From contig JAPOZM010000055.1 in NCBI GenBank assembly GCA_026706075.1, forward strand, positions 1 to 64,000: 64,000 nt of DNA, written 5' to 3'. The first letter of the stretch is position 1; every line of letters begins with the position of its first letter. This document shows positions 23,074-33,712 of this stretch, piece after piece. The DNA comes from Gemmatimonadaceae bacterium (GTDB taxonomy: Bacteria > Latescibacterota > UBA2968 > UBA8231). The position numbers were made by a program, and so were the translations under genes. The notes under the pieces were generated by a model. It made no database searches, was not told where the DNA came from, and was given only the letters and a program-made list of their open reading frames with translations.

Positions 23074-24830
23074 GCACCCCGGCCGTCCACGCCCTCGCCG
23101 TGACCGGCGACCTGAAGTACGGCCCCGGTTTCACCCACTTCGACTACACCGACCCGGGGGCGGTCCGGGGCGGGGAGGTGCGGCTGGCGCGGGTGGGCAC
23201 CTTCGACAGCCTCAACCCCTTCATCCTCAAGGGGATCGCCGCCGCCGGCACCTGGAGCCTGATCTACAGCCGCCTCTGCGAGAAGGCCCAGGACGAGCCG
23301 CTCTCGGAGTACGGGCACCTGGCCGAGTCGATGTGGCTGGCCCCGGACCGCAGCTCGGTCACCTTCTTCCTGCGCCCCGAGGCCCGCTGGCACGACGGCG
23401 AGCCGGTCACCGCCCACGACATCGTGTTCTCCTTCTACACCCTCGTGCGCCACGGCACCCCCTTCTACCGCACCTTCTACGCCGACGTGGACACGGCCAT
23501 CGCCGAGGACGAGCGCACCGTCACCTTCGAGCTGGCGGCCACCGACAACCGCGAGCTGCCCGTCGTCCTCGGCCAACTCCGCGCTCTGCCAAAGCACTAC
23601 TGGGAGGCCCGGGACTTCACCAAGACAACCCTCGAGCCGCCCCTGGGCAGCGGCCCCTACCGGATCGAGTCGGTCGACCCGGGGCGCTCCATCACCTACG
23701 CGCGGGTCGAGGGGAACTGGGACGAGGGCCTGCCGGCGCGCCGGGGGCAGCACAACTTCGACCGCATCATCTACGACTACTACCGGGACGACACCGTCGC
23801 CCAGGAGGCGCTGAAGGCCGGCGAGTACGACCTGCGCGCCGTCGGCTCGGCCCGCGAGTGGGCCACCGGCTACGACCATCCCGCCGTGCGGGAGGGCCGC
23901 CTGGTGCAGGCGGAGCTGCCCAACCGCCGAATCCGCGGCATGTCCGGCTTCGTCTTCAACACCCGGCGCTCGCGGTTCGCCGACCGGCGGGTGCGCGAGG
24001 CCCTGGCCCACGCCTTCGACTTCGAGTGGACCAATGCCACCCTCTTCCACGGGCTCTACACGCGCACCGAGAGCCACTTCGCCAACTCCGAGCTGGCCGC
24101 CTCGGGCCGGCCCGGGGGCCGCGAACTGGCGATCCTGGAGAGCTACAGAGGCCGCGTACCAGACGACGTCTTCGGGGAAGCCTACCGGGCTCCGTCCACC
24201 GACGGGGACGGCTCGATCCGCGCCAACCTGCGCAAGGCCCGGCGCATGCTGCGCGAGGCCGGCTGGGTGGTGCGCGGCGGCGCCCTCGTCCACGAGGAGA
24301 CGGGGGAGGCCATGGCCTTCGAGTTCCTCCTCGCGCGGCCCTCGTACGAGCGGGTCGTGGGACCGGTGCGGCTGCACCTGGAGCGCCTCGGCATCGCCAC
24401 CACGAGCCGCACCGTGGACGCCTCCCAGTACTACCGCCGGCTGCAGGAGTACGACTACGACGTGATCGTGCGTGCCTGGAACCAGTACCTGTCCCCGGGC
24501 AACGAGCAGCGCAACTACTGGTCCTCGGCGGCGGCCGATACGCCGGGGAGCCGCAACTACGCCGGGGTCCGCGACCCGGTGGTGGACGAGCTGGTGGAGC
24601 GCCTCATCGCCGCCCAGACCCGCCCCGAGCAGGTGGCCACGGCCCGCGCCCTGGACCGGGTGCTGACCTGGGGCCACTACGTGATCCCCCACTGGCACAC
24701 CACGGTCCACCGCCTCGTCTACTGGGACCGCTTCGCGCGGCCAGCGGTGGTGCCGATGATCTCCCTCGGCTTCCCGGAGACCTGGTGGATCGACCCGGGC
24801 CGGGCCGAGGCCCTGGAGGGACTGCGGTGA
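22980..24830 (+). CDS. yejA: YejA-like peptide ABC transporter substrate-binding protein
   Basis: A 616-residue extracytoplasmic solute-binding protein of family 5 (OppA/DppA type). Starting at the GTG at 22980 gives a clean signal peptide ([20 protein letters not shown], then PAAAAEG). The mature part has [49 protein letters not shown] and [14 protein letters not shown]. These match the YejA subgroup that works with YejBEF in import of peptides such as microcin C. An earlier in-frame GTG at 22863 belongs to a duplicated upstream copy. Its stop overlaps the permease start (GTGA). Confidence 0.88.
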   Translation: MRTTCPTAALTAALLTLAHGPAAAAEGETPERTPAVHALAVTGDLKYGPGFTHFDYTDPGAVRGGEVRLARVGTFDSLNPFILKGIAAAGTWSLIYSRLCEKAQDEPLSEYGHLAESMWLAPDRSSVTFFLRPEARWHDGEPVTAHDIVFSFYTLVRHGTPFYRTFYADVDTAIAEDERTVTFELAATDNRELPVVLGQLRALPKHYWEARDFTKTTLEPPLGSGPYRIESVDPGRSITYARVEGNWDEGLPARRGQHNFDRIIYDYYRDDTVAQEALKAGEYDLRAVGSAREWATGYDHPAVREGRLVQAELPNRRIRGMSGFVFNTRRSRFADRRVREALAHAFDFEWTNATLFHGLYTRTESHFANSELAASGRPGGRELAILESYRGRVPDDVFGEAYRAPSTDGDGSIRANLRKARRMLREAGWVVRGGALVHEETGEAMAFEFLLARPSYERVVGPVRLHLERLGIATTSRTVDASQYYRRLQEYDYDVIVRAWNQYLSPGNEQRNYWSSAAADTPGSRNYAGVRDPVVDELVERLIAAQTRPEQVATARALDRVLTWGHYVIPHWHTTVHRLVYWDRFARPAVVPMISLGFPETWWIDPGRAEALEGLR

Positions 24831-25921
24831 CCGCCTACATCCTGCGGCGGCTGCTGCTCATGGTGCCGACCCTGCTCGGCATCATGGTCCTCAACTTCGT
24901 CATCGTCCAGGCGGCCCCCGGCGGCCCGGTGGAGCAGGTCATCGCCCGCATGCAGGGCCACGACCTGGGCGCCGCCGGCCGCGTCACCGGGGGCGCGGGG
25001 GAGGTCGCAGCCGCGGACATCGCCGGCACCGAAGTCACCGCCCGCTACCGGGGCGCCCGCGGCCTCGACCCGGATCTGATCGCCGAGCTGGAGACTCTCT
25101 ACGGGTTCGACAAGCCCGCCCCCGCGCGCTTCGTCGAGATGATGGGCCGCTACCTGCGCTTCGACTTCGGCACCTCCTTCTTCCGCGACCGCTCCGTCGT
25201 CGACTTGGTCCTCGACAAGCTGCCGGTCTCGATCTCCCTCGGCCTGTGGACGACCCTGCTCATCTACGCCATCTCCATCCCCCTCGGCGTGGCCAAGGCG
25301 GTGCGTCAGGGCTCGCGCTTCGACGTCTGGACCTCGGGGGCGATCGTCGTCGGCAACGCCGTGCCCACCTTCCTCTTCGCCATCCTCCTGGTGGTGCTCT
25401 TCGCCGGCGGCCAGTACTGGCAGTGGTTCCCGCTGCGGGGGCTGGTCTCGGCCGACTGGGAGGAGCTGTCGGCCATGGGCAAGATCCTCGACTACCTCTG
25501 GCACCTGTGCCTGCCCGTCCTCTCCCTGGTCATCGGCGGCTTCGCCGGCCTCACCCTGCTGACGCGCAACTCCTTCCTCGACGAGATCGGCAAGCAGTAC
25601 GTGGTCACGGCCCGGGCCAAGGGCCTCACCGAGGGCCGCGTCCTCTACGGCCACGTCTTCCGAAACGCCATGCTCATCGTCATCGCCGGGTTCCCGGCGG
25701 CCTTCGTGGGCATCCTCTTCACCGGCGCCCTGCTCACCGAGATCATCTTCTCCCTCGACGGCCTCGGCCTCCTCGGCTACGAGTCGGCCGTCAACCGCGA
25801 CTACCCCGTCGTCTTCGGCACCCTCTACGTCTTCACCCTGCTGGGCCTGGTCCTGCAGCTGGTGGGCGACCTCACCTACACCCTCGTCGACCGCCGCATC
25901 GACTTCGAGGCGCGCTCGTGA
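24827..25921 (+). CDS. yejB: YejB-like ABC transporter permease
   Basis: A 364-residue inner-membrane permease. TM1 is at the N-terminus ([20 protein letters not shown]), followed by the long extracytoplasmic insert typical of YejB (about 35-110, including [18 protein letters not shown]). Five more TM segments follow. The cytoplasmic EAA loop reads [23 protein letters not shown] start at 24827 in the overlap GTGA. Forms the channel with the next gene product. Confidence 0.92.
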   Translation: MTAYILRRLLLMVPTLLGIMVLNFVIVQAAPGGPVEQVIARMQGHDLGAAGRVTGGAGEVAAADIAGTEVTARYRGARGLDPDLIAELETLYGFDKPAPARFVEMMGRYLRFDFGTSFFRDRSVVDLVLDKLPVSISLGLWTTLLIYAISIPLGVAKAVRQGSRFDVWTSGAIVVGNAVPTFLFAILLVVLFAGGQYWQWFPLRGLVSADWEELSAMGKILDYLWHLCLPVLSLVIGGFAGLTLLTRNSFLDEIGKQYVVTARAKGLTEGRVLYGHVFRNAMLIVIAGFPAAFVGILFTGALLTEIIFSLDGLGLLGYESAVNRDYPVVFGTLYVFTLLGLVLQLVGDLTYTLVDRRIDFEARS

Positions 25922-26952
25922 AGCTGTCGCCCCTCAACCGCCGCCGCCTCGCCGTCTTCCGGGGCCACCGCCGGGGCTGGTGGAGCCTGTGGATCTTCCT
26001 GGGCCTGGTGGCCGTCACCCTGCCGGCGGAGTTCGTCGCCAACGACCGGCCTCTTATCGTCTCCTGCGACGGGCGCTGGTACTTCCCCGTCTTCGCCGAG
26101 CACGCCGAGACCGAGTTCGGCGGCGAGTTCGAGACCGAGGCCGACTACCGCGACCCCTTCGTGGCCGGACTGATCGAGGCCGGCGACGGCTGGATGCTGT
26201 GGCCGCCGGTCCGCTACGGGCCGCGCACCGTCAACTTCGACCTGCGCCGTCCGGCGCCGTCGCCGCCGTCGGGCGGGAACTGGCTCGGCACCGACGACCA
26301 GGCCCGCGACGTCCTGGCGCGGCTGATCTACGGCTTCCGCCTCTCCGTGCTCTTCGGCTTCTGCCTCACCGCGGTCAGCTCCGTCGTCGGCGTCGCCGCC
26401 GGCGCCGTGCAGGGCTACCTCGGCGGCTGGGTCGACCTGCTGCTGCAGCGCCTCATCGAGATCTGGCAGGGCATGCCCACCCTCTACCTGCTGATCATCC
26501 TGGCCAGCCTCGTGGAGCCCAACTTCCTGTGGCTCCTCGGCCTGATGCTGCTCTTCAGCTGGATCCAGCTCGTGGGCGTGGTCCGCGCCGAGGTCCTGCG
26601 GGCCCGCAACTTCGACTTCGTGCGCGCCGCCCGCGCCCTCGGCGTGCCGGAGGCGACGGTGCTCTTCCGGCACGTCCTGCCCAACGCCGCCGTGGCGGCC
26701 CTCACCTTCCTGCCCTTCGTGCTCACCGGGTCGGTGGCGATCCTCGCCTCCCTCGACTTCCTCGGCTTCGGCCTGCCCGCGGGCTCTCCCTCCCTCGGCG
26801 AGCTGCTCGGCCAGGGCAAACGCAACCTCCACGCCCCGTGGCTGGGGCTGGCGGGGTTCTTCGCGCTGGCCGTGCTGCTGTCGCTGCTGGTCTTCATCGG
26901 CGAGGCGGTGCGCGACGCCTTCGACCCGCGCCGGACGATGGAGCCCTCGTGA
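25918..26952 (+). CDS. yejE: YejE-like ABC transporter permease
   Basis: A 344-residue permease. TM1 ([18 protein letters not shown]) is followed by a large periplasmic domain of about 100 residues ([19 protein letters not shown]). The motif [21 protein letters not shown] and the remaining membrane segments come next, with the EAA loop [20 protein letters not shown]. The '[13 protein letters not shown]' signature is typical of YejE/OppC-type permeases. GTG start overlapping yejB (GTGA), coupled to yejF the same way. Confidence 0.92.
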   Translation: MKLSPLNRRRLAVFRGHRRGWWSLWIFLGLVAVTLPAEFVANDRPLIVSCDGRWYFPVFAEHAETEFGGEFETEADYRDPFVAGLIEAGDGWMLWPPVRYGPRTVNFDLRRPAPSPPSGGNWLGTDDQARDVLARLIYGFRLSVLFGFCLTAVSSVVGVAAGAVQGYLGGWVDLLLQRLIEIWQGMPTLYLLIILASLVEPNFLWLLGLMLLFSWIQLVGVVRAEVLRARNFDFVRAARALGVPEATVLFRHVLPNAAVAALTFLPFVLTGSVAILASLDFLGFGLPAGSPSLGELLGQGKRNLHAPWLGLAGFFALAVLLSLLVFIGEAVRDAFDPRRTMEPS

Positions 26953-28574
26953 GCCTCCTCGCCGTCGACGATCTCCACGTCTCCTTCCGCGGCGAGGGGG
27001 GCCAGCCCGGCGTCAACGCCGTGCGCGGCACGACCCTGGACGTCGGCGAGGGCGAGACCGTGGCCCTCGTGGGCGAGTCCGGCTGCGGCAAGTCGGTGAC
27101 CGCCCTCTCCGTGCTCGGGCTGCTGCCCTATCCGAAGGCCCATCACCCCGGCGGCTCGATCCGCCTGCGCGGCGAGGAGCTGCTCGGGGCCCCCGCCGAC
27201 CGGCTGCGCGAAGTCCGCGGAGACCGAGTCTCCATGATCTTCCAGGAGCCGATGACCTCGCTGAACCCCCTGCACACGGTGGAGCGGCAGGTCGCCGAGA
27301 CCCTGCGCGTGCACCGGGGCCTGGACCGCGGCGAGGCCCGGCGCCGGGTGCTGGAACTGCTCGACGAGGTGCGCCTGCCCGAGCCGGAGCGCATCCTGAC
27401 GGCCTGGCCCCACCAGCTGTCGGGGGGGCAGCGGCAGCGGGTCATGATCGCCATGGCCCTGGCCAACGAGCCGGACCTGCTCATCGCCGACGAGCCGACG
27501 ACCGCCCTCGACGTGACCGTGCAGGCCCGCATCCTGGAGCTGCTGCGGAGCCAGCAGCGGCGCCTGGGCATGTCGATCCTGCTGATCACCCACGACCTGA
27601 CGATCGTCGGCCGCCTGGCGGACCGCGTCTTCGTCATGACCGAAGGGAGGATCGTCGAGCACGGCGAGACCGGCCCCCTGATGGCGGGTCCCCAGCACCC
27701 CTACACGCGGCGGCTGCTGGCCAGCGAGCCCCCGTCGCGGGAGGCCGCCGGCGAGGCGGAAGGCCCGCCCCTCGTGGAGGCGAGCGGTGTGCGCGTCCAC
27801 TTCCCGATCCGCACCGGAATCCTGCGGCGCACCACCGGCCACGTGCGCGCCGTGGAGGACGTGAGCCTCTCGGTGCGGCCCGGGCGCAGCGTCGGCGTCG
27901 TCGGCGAGTCCGGCTCGGGCAAGACGACCCTGGGGCTGGCCCTGCTGCGCCTCCAGGCCTGCGAGGGGGAACTGCGCTTCGACGGGCGGGACCTGCGGAC
28001 GATGCCGTCCGCCACGCTGCGGCCCCTGCGGCGGCGCATGCAGATCGTCTTCCAGGACCCCTTCGGCTCCCTGAGCCCGCGGCTGACGGCATTCCAGATC
28101 GTCGAGGAGGGACTCCTCGTCCACGGCATCGGCGCCACCGCCGCCGAGCGCCGGGAGCTGGTGGCCCGGGTCCTGGGCGAGGTCGACCTCGACCCGGAGG
28201 GGATGGACCGCTACCCCCACGAGTTCTCCGGCGGCCAGCGGCAGCGGCTGGCCATCGCCCGGGCCGTCGTCCTCGAGCCGCGGTTCCTCGTCCTCGACGA
28301 GCCCACCAGCGCCCTCGACCGCACCGTGCAGCTGCAGATCCTGGAGCTGCTCCGTCGCCTGCAGGAGGAACGCGGCCTCGGCTACCTGCTCATCAGCCAC
28401 GACCTGCGCGTCGTGCGGGCCCTGGCCGAGGAGCTGATCGTCATGAAGGAGGGGAGGGTGGTGGAGGCGGGTCCCGCGCAGCAACTGTTCGAGGCGCCGG
28501 CCAGCGACTACACGAAGGCGCTGATGGCCGCCGCCTTCGAGGCGCGCGCCGTGGGGCGGGACGAGGGGGACTGA
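26949..28574 (+). CDS. yejF: YejF-like ABC transporter ATPase with two nucleotide-binding domains
   Basis: A 541-residue cytoplasmic ATPase containing two full ABC domains. Domain 1 has GESGCGKS, LSGGQRQR and the Walker B LLIADEPTTALD. Domain 2 has GESGSGKT, FSGGQRQR and FLVLDEPTSALD. Each ends with the oligopeptide-transporter C-terminal signature (HPYTRRLLASEP; SDYTKALMAAAF). GTG start overlapping yejE. Last gene of the four-gene importer operon; the next gene is convergent, 10 bp away. Confidence 0.93.
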   Translation: MSLLAVDDLHVSFRGEGGQPGVNAVRGTTLDVGEGETVALVGESGCGKSVTALSVLGLLPYPKAHHPGGSIRLRGEELLGAPADRLREVRGDRVSMIFQEPMTSLNPLHTVERQVAETLRVHRGLDRGEARRRVLELLDEVRLPEPERILTAWPHQLSGGQRQRVMIAMALANEPDLLIADEPTTALDVTVQARILELLRSQQRRLGMSILLITHDLTIVGRLADRVFVMTEGRIVEHGETGPLMAGPQHPYTRRLLASEPPSREAAGEAEGPPLVEASGVRVHFPIRTGILRRTTGHVRAVEDVSLSVRPGRSVGVVGESGSGKTTLGLALLRLQACEGELRFDGRDLRTMPSATLRPLRRRMQIVFQDPFGSLSPRLTAFQIVEEGLLVHGIGATAAERRELVARVLGEVDLDPEGMDRYPHEFSGGQRQRLAIARAVVLEPRFLVLDEPTSALDRTVQLQILELLRRLQEERGLGYLLISHDLRVVRALAEELIVMKEGRVVEAGPAQQLFEAPASDYTKALMAAAFEARAVGRDEGD

Positions 28575-28584
28575 GGGCGGCCAG

Positions 28585-29445
28585 CTAGACCGGCATCGTC
28601 CGCCCGGTGTGGGCCCTTCCGACGCGGGCCTGCTCCTCGCCGGCGCCGGGGATGATGCGCACGCCATCGTCGATGCGCTCCACCAGGTCGCCGGTGCCGT
28701 CGAGGAAGGGCAGGCCGTTGCGGCGGCAGGCGTCGAAGACCCGCCGGCGCGCCTCAAGGATCTCGGCCGGGTAGCTGCGCTCCGACGGCATGTGACCGAA
28801 GGACATGTGCATGTCCCCGGGCCCCCACTCGGCAAAGGCGACGCCGGGCACGGCCAGGCTCTCGTCGACGCGCTCGAGGGCGCGGCGGTTCTCGATCTTC
28901 AGCCCGATCATCAGCTCGCCCTCGGGGTTCAGCGGCCACAGGTCGGCGCGTCGGGCGTACTCGCCGACGTCGACGCCCCAGGCATGGGCCGCCATCCCCT
29001 CGCCGCCGGCGCCGCGCCGGCCCTCGGGGGCGCCGCCCGTCTCGCCGCGGAAGGCGTAGCGGCAGACCTGCACGAGGGCGCGCACCGCCTCCGGGTCCTC
29101 GGCGTGGCACAGGAGGATGCCGTGGACGCCGCGGGCCAGGGCCTGCTTGAAGACCCAGGCGTTGGCGCGGATGTCGGCGGCGCTGGTGCCCTCCGGGGGC
29201 AGGTCGACGATCACCGCCGGCGTGCGGTGGCCGCTGGCCGTGGGGCCGCCGTCGGCGAGTCCCCGCATGAAGGCGGCCAGCCCCGGCATGTCGAAGGCGC
29301 CGTGCTCCATGCTGACGTTGATGTAGTCGGCCCAGGTGCCGGCCATGGCCCGGCCGGTCTCGTAGTCGACCTCGTGGGTGCTGGCGTAGTACACGGGCTG
29401 GTCCTGCTCCAGCAGCTCGATCGCCTTATTGATGCGCTCCGCCAT
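28585..29445 (-). CDS. HpcH/HpaI aldolase (2-keto-3-deoxy sugar-acid aldolase-like)
   Basis: A 286-residue class II (metal-dependent) pyruvate aldolase-like protein. Metal ligands are visible as Glu in MIGLKIENRRALE and Asp in EWGPGDMHMSFG. A Gly/Arg-rich insertion (GETGGAPEGRRGAGGEG) is longer than in typical HpaI/RhmA enzymes. The ATG at 29445 has a GGAGG site. It is divergent from two dehydrogenase genes, which suggests a sugar-acid pathway ending in retro-aldol cleavage; the substrate is inferred only at class level. Confidence 0.85.
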   Translation of the reverse strand: MAERINKAIELLEQDQPVYYASTHEVDYETGRAMAGTWADYINVSMEHGAFDMPGLAAFMRGLADGGPTASGHRTPAVIVDLPPEGTSAADIRANAWVFKQALARGVHGILLCHAEDPEAVRALVQVCRYAFRGETGGAPEGRRGAGGEGMAAHAWGVDVGEYARRADLWPLNPEGELMIGLKIENRRALERVDESLAVPGVAFAEWGPGDMHMSFGHMPSERSYPAEILEARRRVFDACRRNGLPFLDGTGDLVERIDDGVRIIPGAGEEQARVGRAHTGRTMPV

Positions 29446-29567
29446 GCTCGCCTCCTGTCGGCGCGCAGACTAGGCCCGGCGGTCCGGCGCGTCAAAGCCG
29501 ACGGGCCGCCGGCCGCCGGGCGGCATAGATTGTCGCCGCTGATACACCGGCCGAGAGGAGGAACCCC

Positions 29568-30509
29568 ATGAAGCTGCTTGTCCCCGGCGATCTCGAGTCC
29601 GGACTCGTGGAGCGCATCCGCGCCGTCGACGGGGTGGAGGTCCTGCAACCGGAGACGGACGACGCCCGGGCCGAGGCCGTGCCCTCGGTGGAGATCGTCT
29701 TCGGCGGCCTCTCCCGCGAGGAGTTCCGGCGCGCCGGGTCGCTGCGCTGGATCCAGGCGCCGGCCGCCGGCGTCGACGGGGTGCTGACGCCGGAGCTGCG
29801 CGCCAGCGACGTCACCCTCACAAGCGCCAAGGGCTTCGTCGGCATCCACCTGGCCGAGCACGCCATGGCCCTGCTCCTGGCCCTGAGTCGGCGAGTCGCC
29901 CGCGCCGCGCGCACCCGCACCTGGGACGACAAGTGGCCGATCCGCGACTCCTCCATCGAGCTCTACGGCGAGCGCATGGGCATCGTCGGCCTCGGCGGCA
30001 CCGGCCGCGAGCTGGCCGTGCGCGCCGCCGCCTTCGGCATGGAGGTGATCGCCGTCGACCCCGAGCCCGTGGAGGTCCCGGAGTGCGTCTCCGAGTGCGG
30101 CCCCATGGACCGCTTCCACGACCTGCTGGAGCGCTCGCGGGTCGTGGCCGTGTGCGCGCCCTTGACGCCGGAGACGGAGGGCATGTTCGACGGCCAGGCC
30201 TTCTCCCGCATGCGCGCCGACGCCCTGCTCGTCAACGTCACCCGGGGCCGCATCGTCGACGAGGAGGCCCTCCTCGAAGCCCTGCGCGAAGGGCGGATCG
30301 CCGGCGCCTGCCTCGACGTGACCCCGGTGGAGCCCCTGGCCGACGACCATCCCCTGTGGACGATGGACAACGTCGTCCTCACCCCCCACACCGCCGGCGC
30401 TTCTCCCGCCCGCGACGGCCGCGCCGTGGATCACCTGTGCGACAATCTGCGCCGCTACCTGGCGGGGGAGCCGCTGGTGGGCCTCATCGACAAGGAGAAG
30501 GGGTACTGA
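29568..30509 (+). CDS. D-2-hydroxyacid dehydrogenase
   Basis: A 313-residue NAD-dependent dehydrogenase. The Rossmann motif is GIVGLGGTGRELA and the catalytic set is present: Arg in VNVTRGRIVDEEAL, Glu in VTPVEPL and His in LTPHTAG. A GAGAGGAGG site precedes the ATG at 29568. It overlaps the next gene in TGATG, so both dehydrogenases are co-expressed. Likely reduces or oxidises an alpha-hydroxy acid such as glyoxylate/hydroxypyruvate or a sugar-acid intermediate. Confidence 0.9.
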   Translation: MKLLVPGDLESGLVERIRAVDGVEVLQPETDDARAEAVPSVEIVFGGLSREEFRRAGSLRWIQAPAAGVDGVLTPELRASDVTLTSAKGFVGIHLAEHAMALLLALSRRVARAARTRTWDDKWPIRDSSIELYGERMGIVGLGGTGRELAVRAAAFGMEVIAVDPEPVEVPECVSECGPMDRFHDLLERSRVVAVCAPLTPETEGMFDGQAFSRMRADALLVNVTRGRIVDEEALLEALREGRIAGACLDVTPVEPLADDHPLWTMDNVVLTPHTAGASPARDGRAVDHLCDNLRRYLAGEPLVGLIDKEKGY

Positions 30510-31381
30510 TGGCGCCCACCGTCGCCCTGCTGAGCCCGGGCTCCATGGGCGCCGTCGTCGGCGGCGTGCTGCGCCGGCATGGGGCCGAGGTGATCACTTG
30601 CCTCGAAGGCCGCAGTCCCGCTACCGCCGCCCGCGCCCGCGAGGCAGGGATCGAGGCGGTGGCCGATGACGCCGCCCTCGTGGAGCGGGCGGACCAGCTG
30701 CTGTCGATCCTCGTGCCCTCCGAGGCCGTGAGCACCGCCCGGCGCGTGGCCGCCGCCCTCGAGGCCACCGGCGCGGACCTCGTGTACGTCGACTGCAACG
30801 CCGTGGCGCCGGCGACGGGCCGGGAGGTGGCCGAGGTCATCGCCGCCGCCGGCGGACTTCCGGTGGACGCCGGCATCATCGGCGGCCCTCCGAAGCGGCC
30901 CGGCATCACCCGCTTCTACGCCTCGGGGGAGCACGCCGGCCGCTTCGCCGTCCTCGGCGACCACGGTCTCGACGTGCGCGTGCTGGGACCGGAGATCGGC
31001 CAGGCCTCGGCCTTCAAGATGTGCTACGCCGCCCAGACCAAGGGGCGCTACGCCATCTACCTCGAATCCCTGGTGACGGCGGCCAAGCTCGGCCTCTACG
31101 ACGCCCTCGTGGAGGAGCTGCAGCTCAGCCAGGAGGCGGTCCTGGGCGACACCCGGCGGTCCCTGCCGGGGATCCCGTCGAAGGCGGGGCGCTGGGTCGG
31201 CGAGATGGAGGAGATCGCCGCCACCTTCGGCAGCATGGGACTGACGCCGGAGATGTTCGACGGCGCCGCCGATGTCTACCGGTACGTCGACGAGGCCTCC
31301 GGCGGCGAGGGCGACCCGGAGGAGCAGGGGGAGGAACAACTGCGGGCCTTGGTGGAGCAACTGGCCCGCGCCCTCCCCTGA
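30509..31381 (+). CDS. 6-phosphogluconate dehydrogenase-like oxidoreductase with DUF1932-type C-terminus
   Basis: A 290-residue beta-hydroxyacid dehydrogenase relative. The N-terminal Rossmann domain has SPGSMGAVVG. VDCNAVAP and VDAGIIGGPP line the active site, and the catalytic-type Lys is in GQASAFKMCYA. The C-terminal helical part resembles the DUF1932 domain of NAD(P)-dependent oxidoreductases of this superfamily. Coupled to the D-2-hydroxyacid dehydrogenase; it ends 3 bp before the convergent dioxygenase gene. Confidence 0.87.
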   Translation: MAPTVALLSPGSMGAVVGGVLRRHGAEVITCLEGRSPATAARAREAGIEAVADDAALVERADQLLSILVPSEAVSTARRVAAALEATGADLVYVDCNAVAPATGREVAEVIAAAGGLPVDAGIIGGPPKRPGITRFYASGEHAGRFAVLGDHGLDVRVLGPEIGQASAFKMCYAAQTKGRYAIYLESLVTAAKLGLYDALVEELQLSQEAVLGDTRRSLPGIPSKAGRWVGEMEEIAATFGSMGLTPEMFDGAADVYRYVDEASGGEGDPEEQGEEQLRALVEQLARALP

Positions 31382-31384
31382 AGG

Positions 31385-32272
31385 TCAGCCCTCCTCTTCC
31401 TCCTCCTGTTGCAGGGCGTAGATCGAGGTGTAGCCCCCCGACCAGTCCGGCGGCACCAGGCACGGCCGCGGATCGTGGCGCGCCCAGCGGGCCGGCCGGC
31501 CGCGGACGATGTCGCCCAGGTGCGGGCTGGTGATCCCCGGCGAGGTGTAGGGGAAGGCGTCGGCCGCGGAGTAGGCGTTGAGCAGCAGGGGCCGCCCCCG
31601 GGCGGAGAGGTTCCTCTTCGAGCCGTGGATGGCGCGGCAGTTGTGCACCGTCACCGACCCCGCCGGCCCTTCGAGGTAGCGCACCTTGTCGGCCGGGATC
31701 CGCGCCGCGTCCTCGTCGCTGAGACAGCCGACCCAGTTGTCGTCCCCGTCGTACTGGTCGAACAACTCGCCCTCGTGGCTGCCCTCGACCACGGCCAGTG
31801 GCCCCTGGTCCGGTCCCACGTCGGTGAGGTAGACGCCGATCGTCAGGGGGCTGTAGTTGGTGTGGGGCCAGAAGGTGATGTCCTGGTGCCACTTCACCTC
31901 CTCACCCCCCTCCGGCCACTTGAAGTTGAGCTTGGAGTGGTGGTAGCGGACGTCGGGGCCCACCAGGTCAGCCGCCAGGTCGACGATCGCCCCCTGGGAC
32001 GCGAACTCCCAGAACAGGGGATGGTGGTCCACCGGGCTCGACACCCGCCGCAGGCGCGGGGCCTCGGCCGTGTGCCCCGGCTCCACGTCGAAGATCTCGT
32101 CCGAGACGGTGACGCTGCGGCTGCGCTCCACCATCTCGTCGGTGGCCGCCCGGAGCCGCTCCACCTCGTCGGGCGCGATGTACGACTCGACCAGCAGGTA
32201 TCCGTTGGCGAGGTACGAGTCGCGCTGGTCCTCGGTGATCCGCACGGGGGGCGGCAGGGTGATCTGGGTCAT
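31385..32272 (-). CDS. Phytanoyl-CoA dioxygenase (PhyH)-family protein
   Basis: A 295-residue Fe(II)/2-oxoglutarate oxygenase. The metal facial triad is His129-x-Asp131 (WHQDITF) plus a distal His216 in RAIHGSKRN. The 2-oxoglutarate-binding Arg is in the SARGRPLL segment. It ends in a run of Glu. One of three PhyH proteins in the window; they are only distantly alike. The substrate of this broad family cannot be predicted. Confidence 0.9.
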   Translation of the reverse strand: MTQITLPPPVRITEDQRDSYLANGYLLVESYIAPDEVERLRAATDEMVERSRSVTVSDEIFDVEPGHTAEAPRLRRVSSPVDHHPLFWEFASQGAIVDLAADLVGPDVRYHHSKLNFKWPEGGEEVKWHQDITFWPHTNYSPLTIGVYLTDVGPDQGPLAVVEGSHEGELFDQYDGDDNWVGCLSDEDAARIPADKVRYLEGPAGSVTVHNCRAIHGSKRNLSARGRPLLLNAYSAADAFPYTSPGITSPHLGDIVRGRPARWARHDPRPCLVPPDWSGGYTSIYALQQEEEEEG

Positions 32273-32439
32273 GGGGGGTTTCTCCGGGCGGCTGTCAGGG
32301 GGGCGGCGCAGTGCTTGTCTGCCTGTCAGGGAAAAGTAGAGGAAGCGGTCCCGGGGTGGTCAAGGTATCTGATGCGGGGGGACTCCGTTGCAGTTGTTCA
32401 GGCCGATCCATAGGTTCGGCTCCCACTTGGCAGCGTGAC

Positions 32440-32706
32440 ATGGAGAGCCCGATTACGCCTGGTGAGATTCTCCTGAAGGAGTACCTCGAACCCATGGGGA
32501 TCTCACAGAACGCCATGGCCCGTGCCATCGGCGTGGCCCCGCGCACCATCAACGAAATCGTCCACGGGAGGCGCTCGATCACACCGGCCCTGTCCGTTCG
32601 TTTCGGCGCCTTCTTCGGTCAATCTGATGAGTTCTGGCAGGGCATCCAGGTGGAGTGCGACAGGCTAACCAAGGGCTTGCGCGGCGACAGTGATCCACAT
32701 CGATGA
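32440..32706 (+). CDS. HigA-family antitoxin-like XRE regulator
   Basis: An 88-residue helix-turn-helix protein: [54 protein letters not shown], then the HigA signature SDEFWQGIQ. No HigB toxin gene is present on either side. It is the first gene of a ten-gene run and overlaps the next gene by 17 bp, so it may act as the operon's own repressor. A leftover antitoxin is the alternative. Confidence 0.85.
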   Translation: MESPITPGEILLKEYLEPMGISQNAMARAIGVAPRTINEIVHGRRSITPALSVRFGAFFGQSDEFWQGIQVECDRLTKGLRGDSDPHR

Positions 32707-33160
32707 ATCCTGGTATCAGCGCCCAGAGGGAACACCTGAGCGCGTAGCAAGTGGCGGAGTCGTCGTCCGTGTGTCAGGCGATACGACCTTCGTCGCCTTT
32801 ACGTGTGAAGGCGACACGCAGGGGTTTGTCTTGCCGAAGGGTGGAGTGGAGCCGGGTGAGAGTCTGCTGGAGGCTGCCCGGCGCGAGATCGAAGAGGAGA
32901 CCGGGCTGTCGGAGATCACGCTGATCAGGAAACTCGGCGTGTTGGAGCGGTTGACTCTCGACAAGTCCCGGTGGAATGTCATGCACTTCTACCTGTTCCG
33001 CACCGATCAGGTCGACGCCACGCCTACCGAGACCGACAATCACCGTGAGATGGGCTGGTTTCCGATCGATGCAATTCCGGGAACCCTGTGGCCGGAGCAG
33101 CGGGAACTGATCCAAGCCAACAGGGATGCCATCGTGAGGGATGCCGGGGCCGCGGCTTGA
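32690..33160 (+). CDS. NUDIX hydrolase
   Basis: A 156-residue NUDIX protein with the full box GX5EX7REUXEEXGU, read as [13 protein letters not shown] then [10 protein letters not shown]. These enzymes hydrolyse nucleoside diphosphates linked to another group. The GTG start at 32690 lies inside the preceding HigA-like gene. It is followed after 2 bp by a second NUDIX gene of different sequence, so the two are not a recent duplication. Confidence 0.88.
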   Translation: MIHIDESWYQRPEGTPERVASGGVVVRVSGDTTFVAFTCEGDTQGFVLPKGGVEPGESLLEAARREIEEETGLSEITLIRKLGVLERLTLDKSRWNVMHFYLFRTDQVDATPTETDNHREMGWFPIDAIPGTLWPEQRELIQANRDAIVRDAGAAA

Positions 33161-33162
33161 GC

Positions 33163-33708
33163 ATGGCCCGGCAGCCCCTGCAGGTGATCGTGATACCGTT
33201 CAGAGAGCGCGATAGCGGCGGATACGAGTTCGCCGTCTTCCACCGGTCCGATGCCTCCATGTGGCAGTTCATCGCCGGCGGCGCCGAAGACGACGAGACG
33301 GCTGAGCAGGCCGCGCGGCGCGAGGCGGCGGAGGAGGCGGGCATACCGGAGGGAGCGCGGTTCTGTCAGTTGGAGTCCCGAGCCTCCATCCCCCGGACGG
33401 CATTCTCTTCGACAGAGCACTGGCCCAGGAATCTCCTGGTCGTCCCTGAGTACGCCTTTGCAGTTGCTGCCACGGGGCAAGAGCTTGTCTTGTCCCATGA
33501 GCATGACAAGGTCTGCTGGTTGTCCTTTGAGGAGGCAGCGAGAGTCCTCACATGGGACAGCAACCGGGTCGCACTCTGGGAGCTGAACGAACGTCTGGAG
33601 GCCGACCAACGCGACTTCGACCACCTTGTGGCCAGCGTCAAGCAGGCCGGCGCGATCAAGCGTGGCAAGATGAAGCCAGGGCGCACGAAACAGTGGCGCG
33701 GTCGTTGA
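33163..33708 (+). CDS. NUDIX hydrolase
   Basis: A 181-residue NUDIX protein with the box GGAEDDETAEQAARREAAEE followed by AGI. An N-terminal strand QVIVIPFRERDSG and a long C-terminal extension rich in Lys/Arg (about 150-181) are present. The basic tail could bind nucleic acid or be unstructured. Its ATG is 2 bp after the previous stop. Confidence 0.85.
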   Translation: MARQPLQVIVIPFRERDSGGYEFAVFHRSDASMWQFIAGGAEDDETAEQAARREAAEEAGIPEGARFCQLESRASIPRTAFSSTEHWPRNLLVVPEYAFAVAATGQELVLSHEHDKVCWLSFEEAARVLTWDSNRVALWELNERLEADQRDFDHLVASVKQAGAIKRGKMKPGRTKQWRGR

Positions 33709-33712
33709 GCGC

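Noticed and set aside
22583-25921. An 1112-codon frame that seems to fuse an upstream protein to the YejB permease
   Set aside because: Residues before 24827 are Pro/Arg-rich shadow of yejA; YejB has its own GTG start coupled to the yejA stop.
32273-32439. Possible tRNA-like or HigB sequence upstream of the HigA-like gene
   Set aside because: GGTTCGG resembles a T-loop but no acceptor or anticodon stem pairs with it, and no frame encodes a HigB-like protein.
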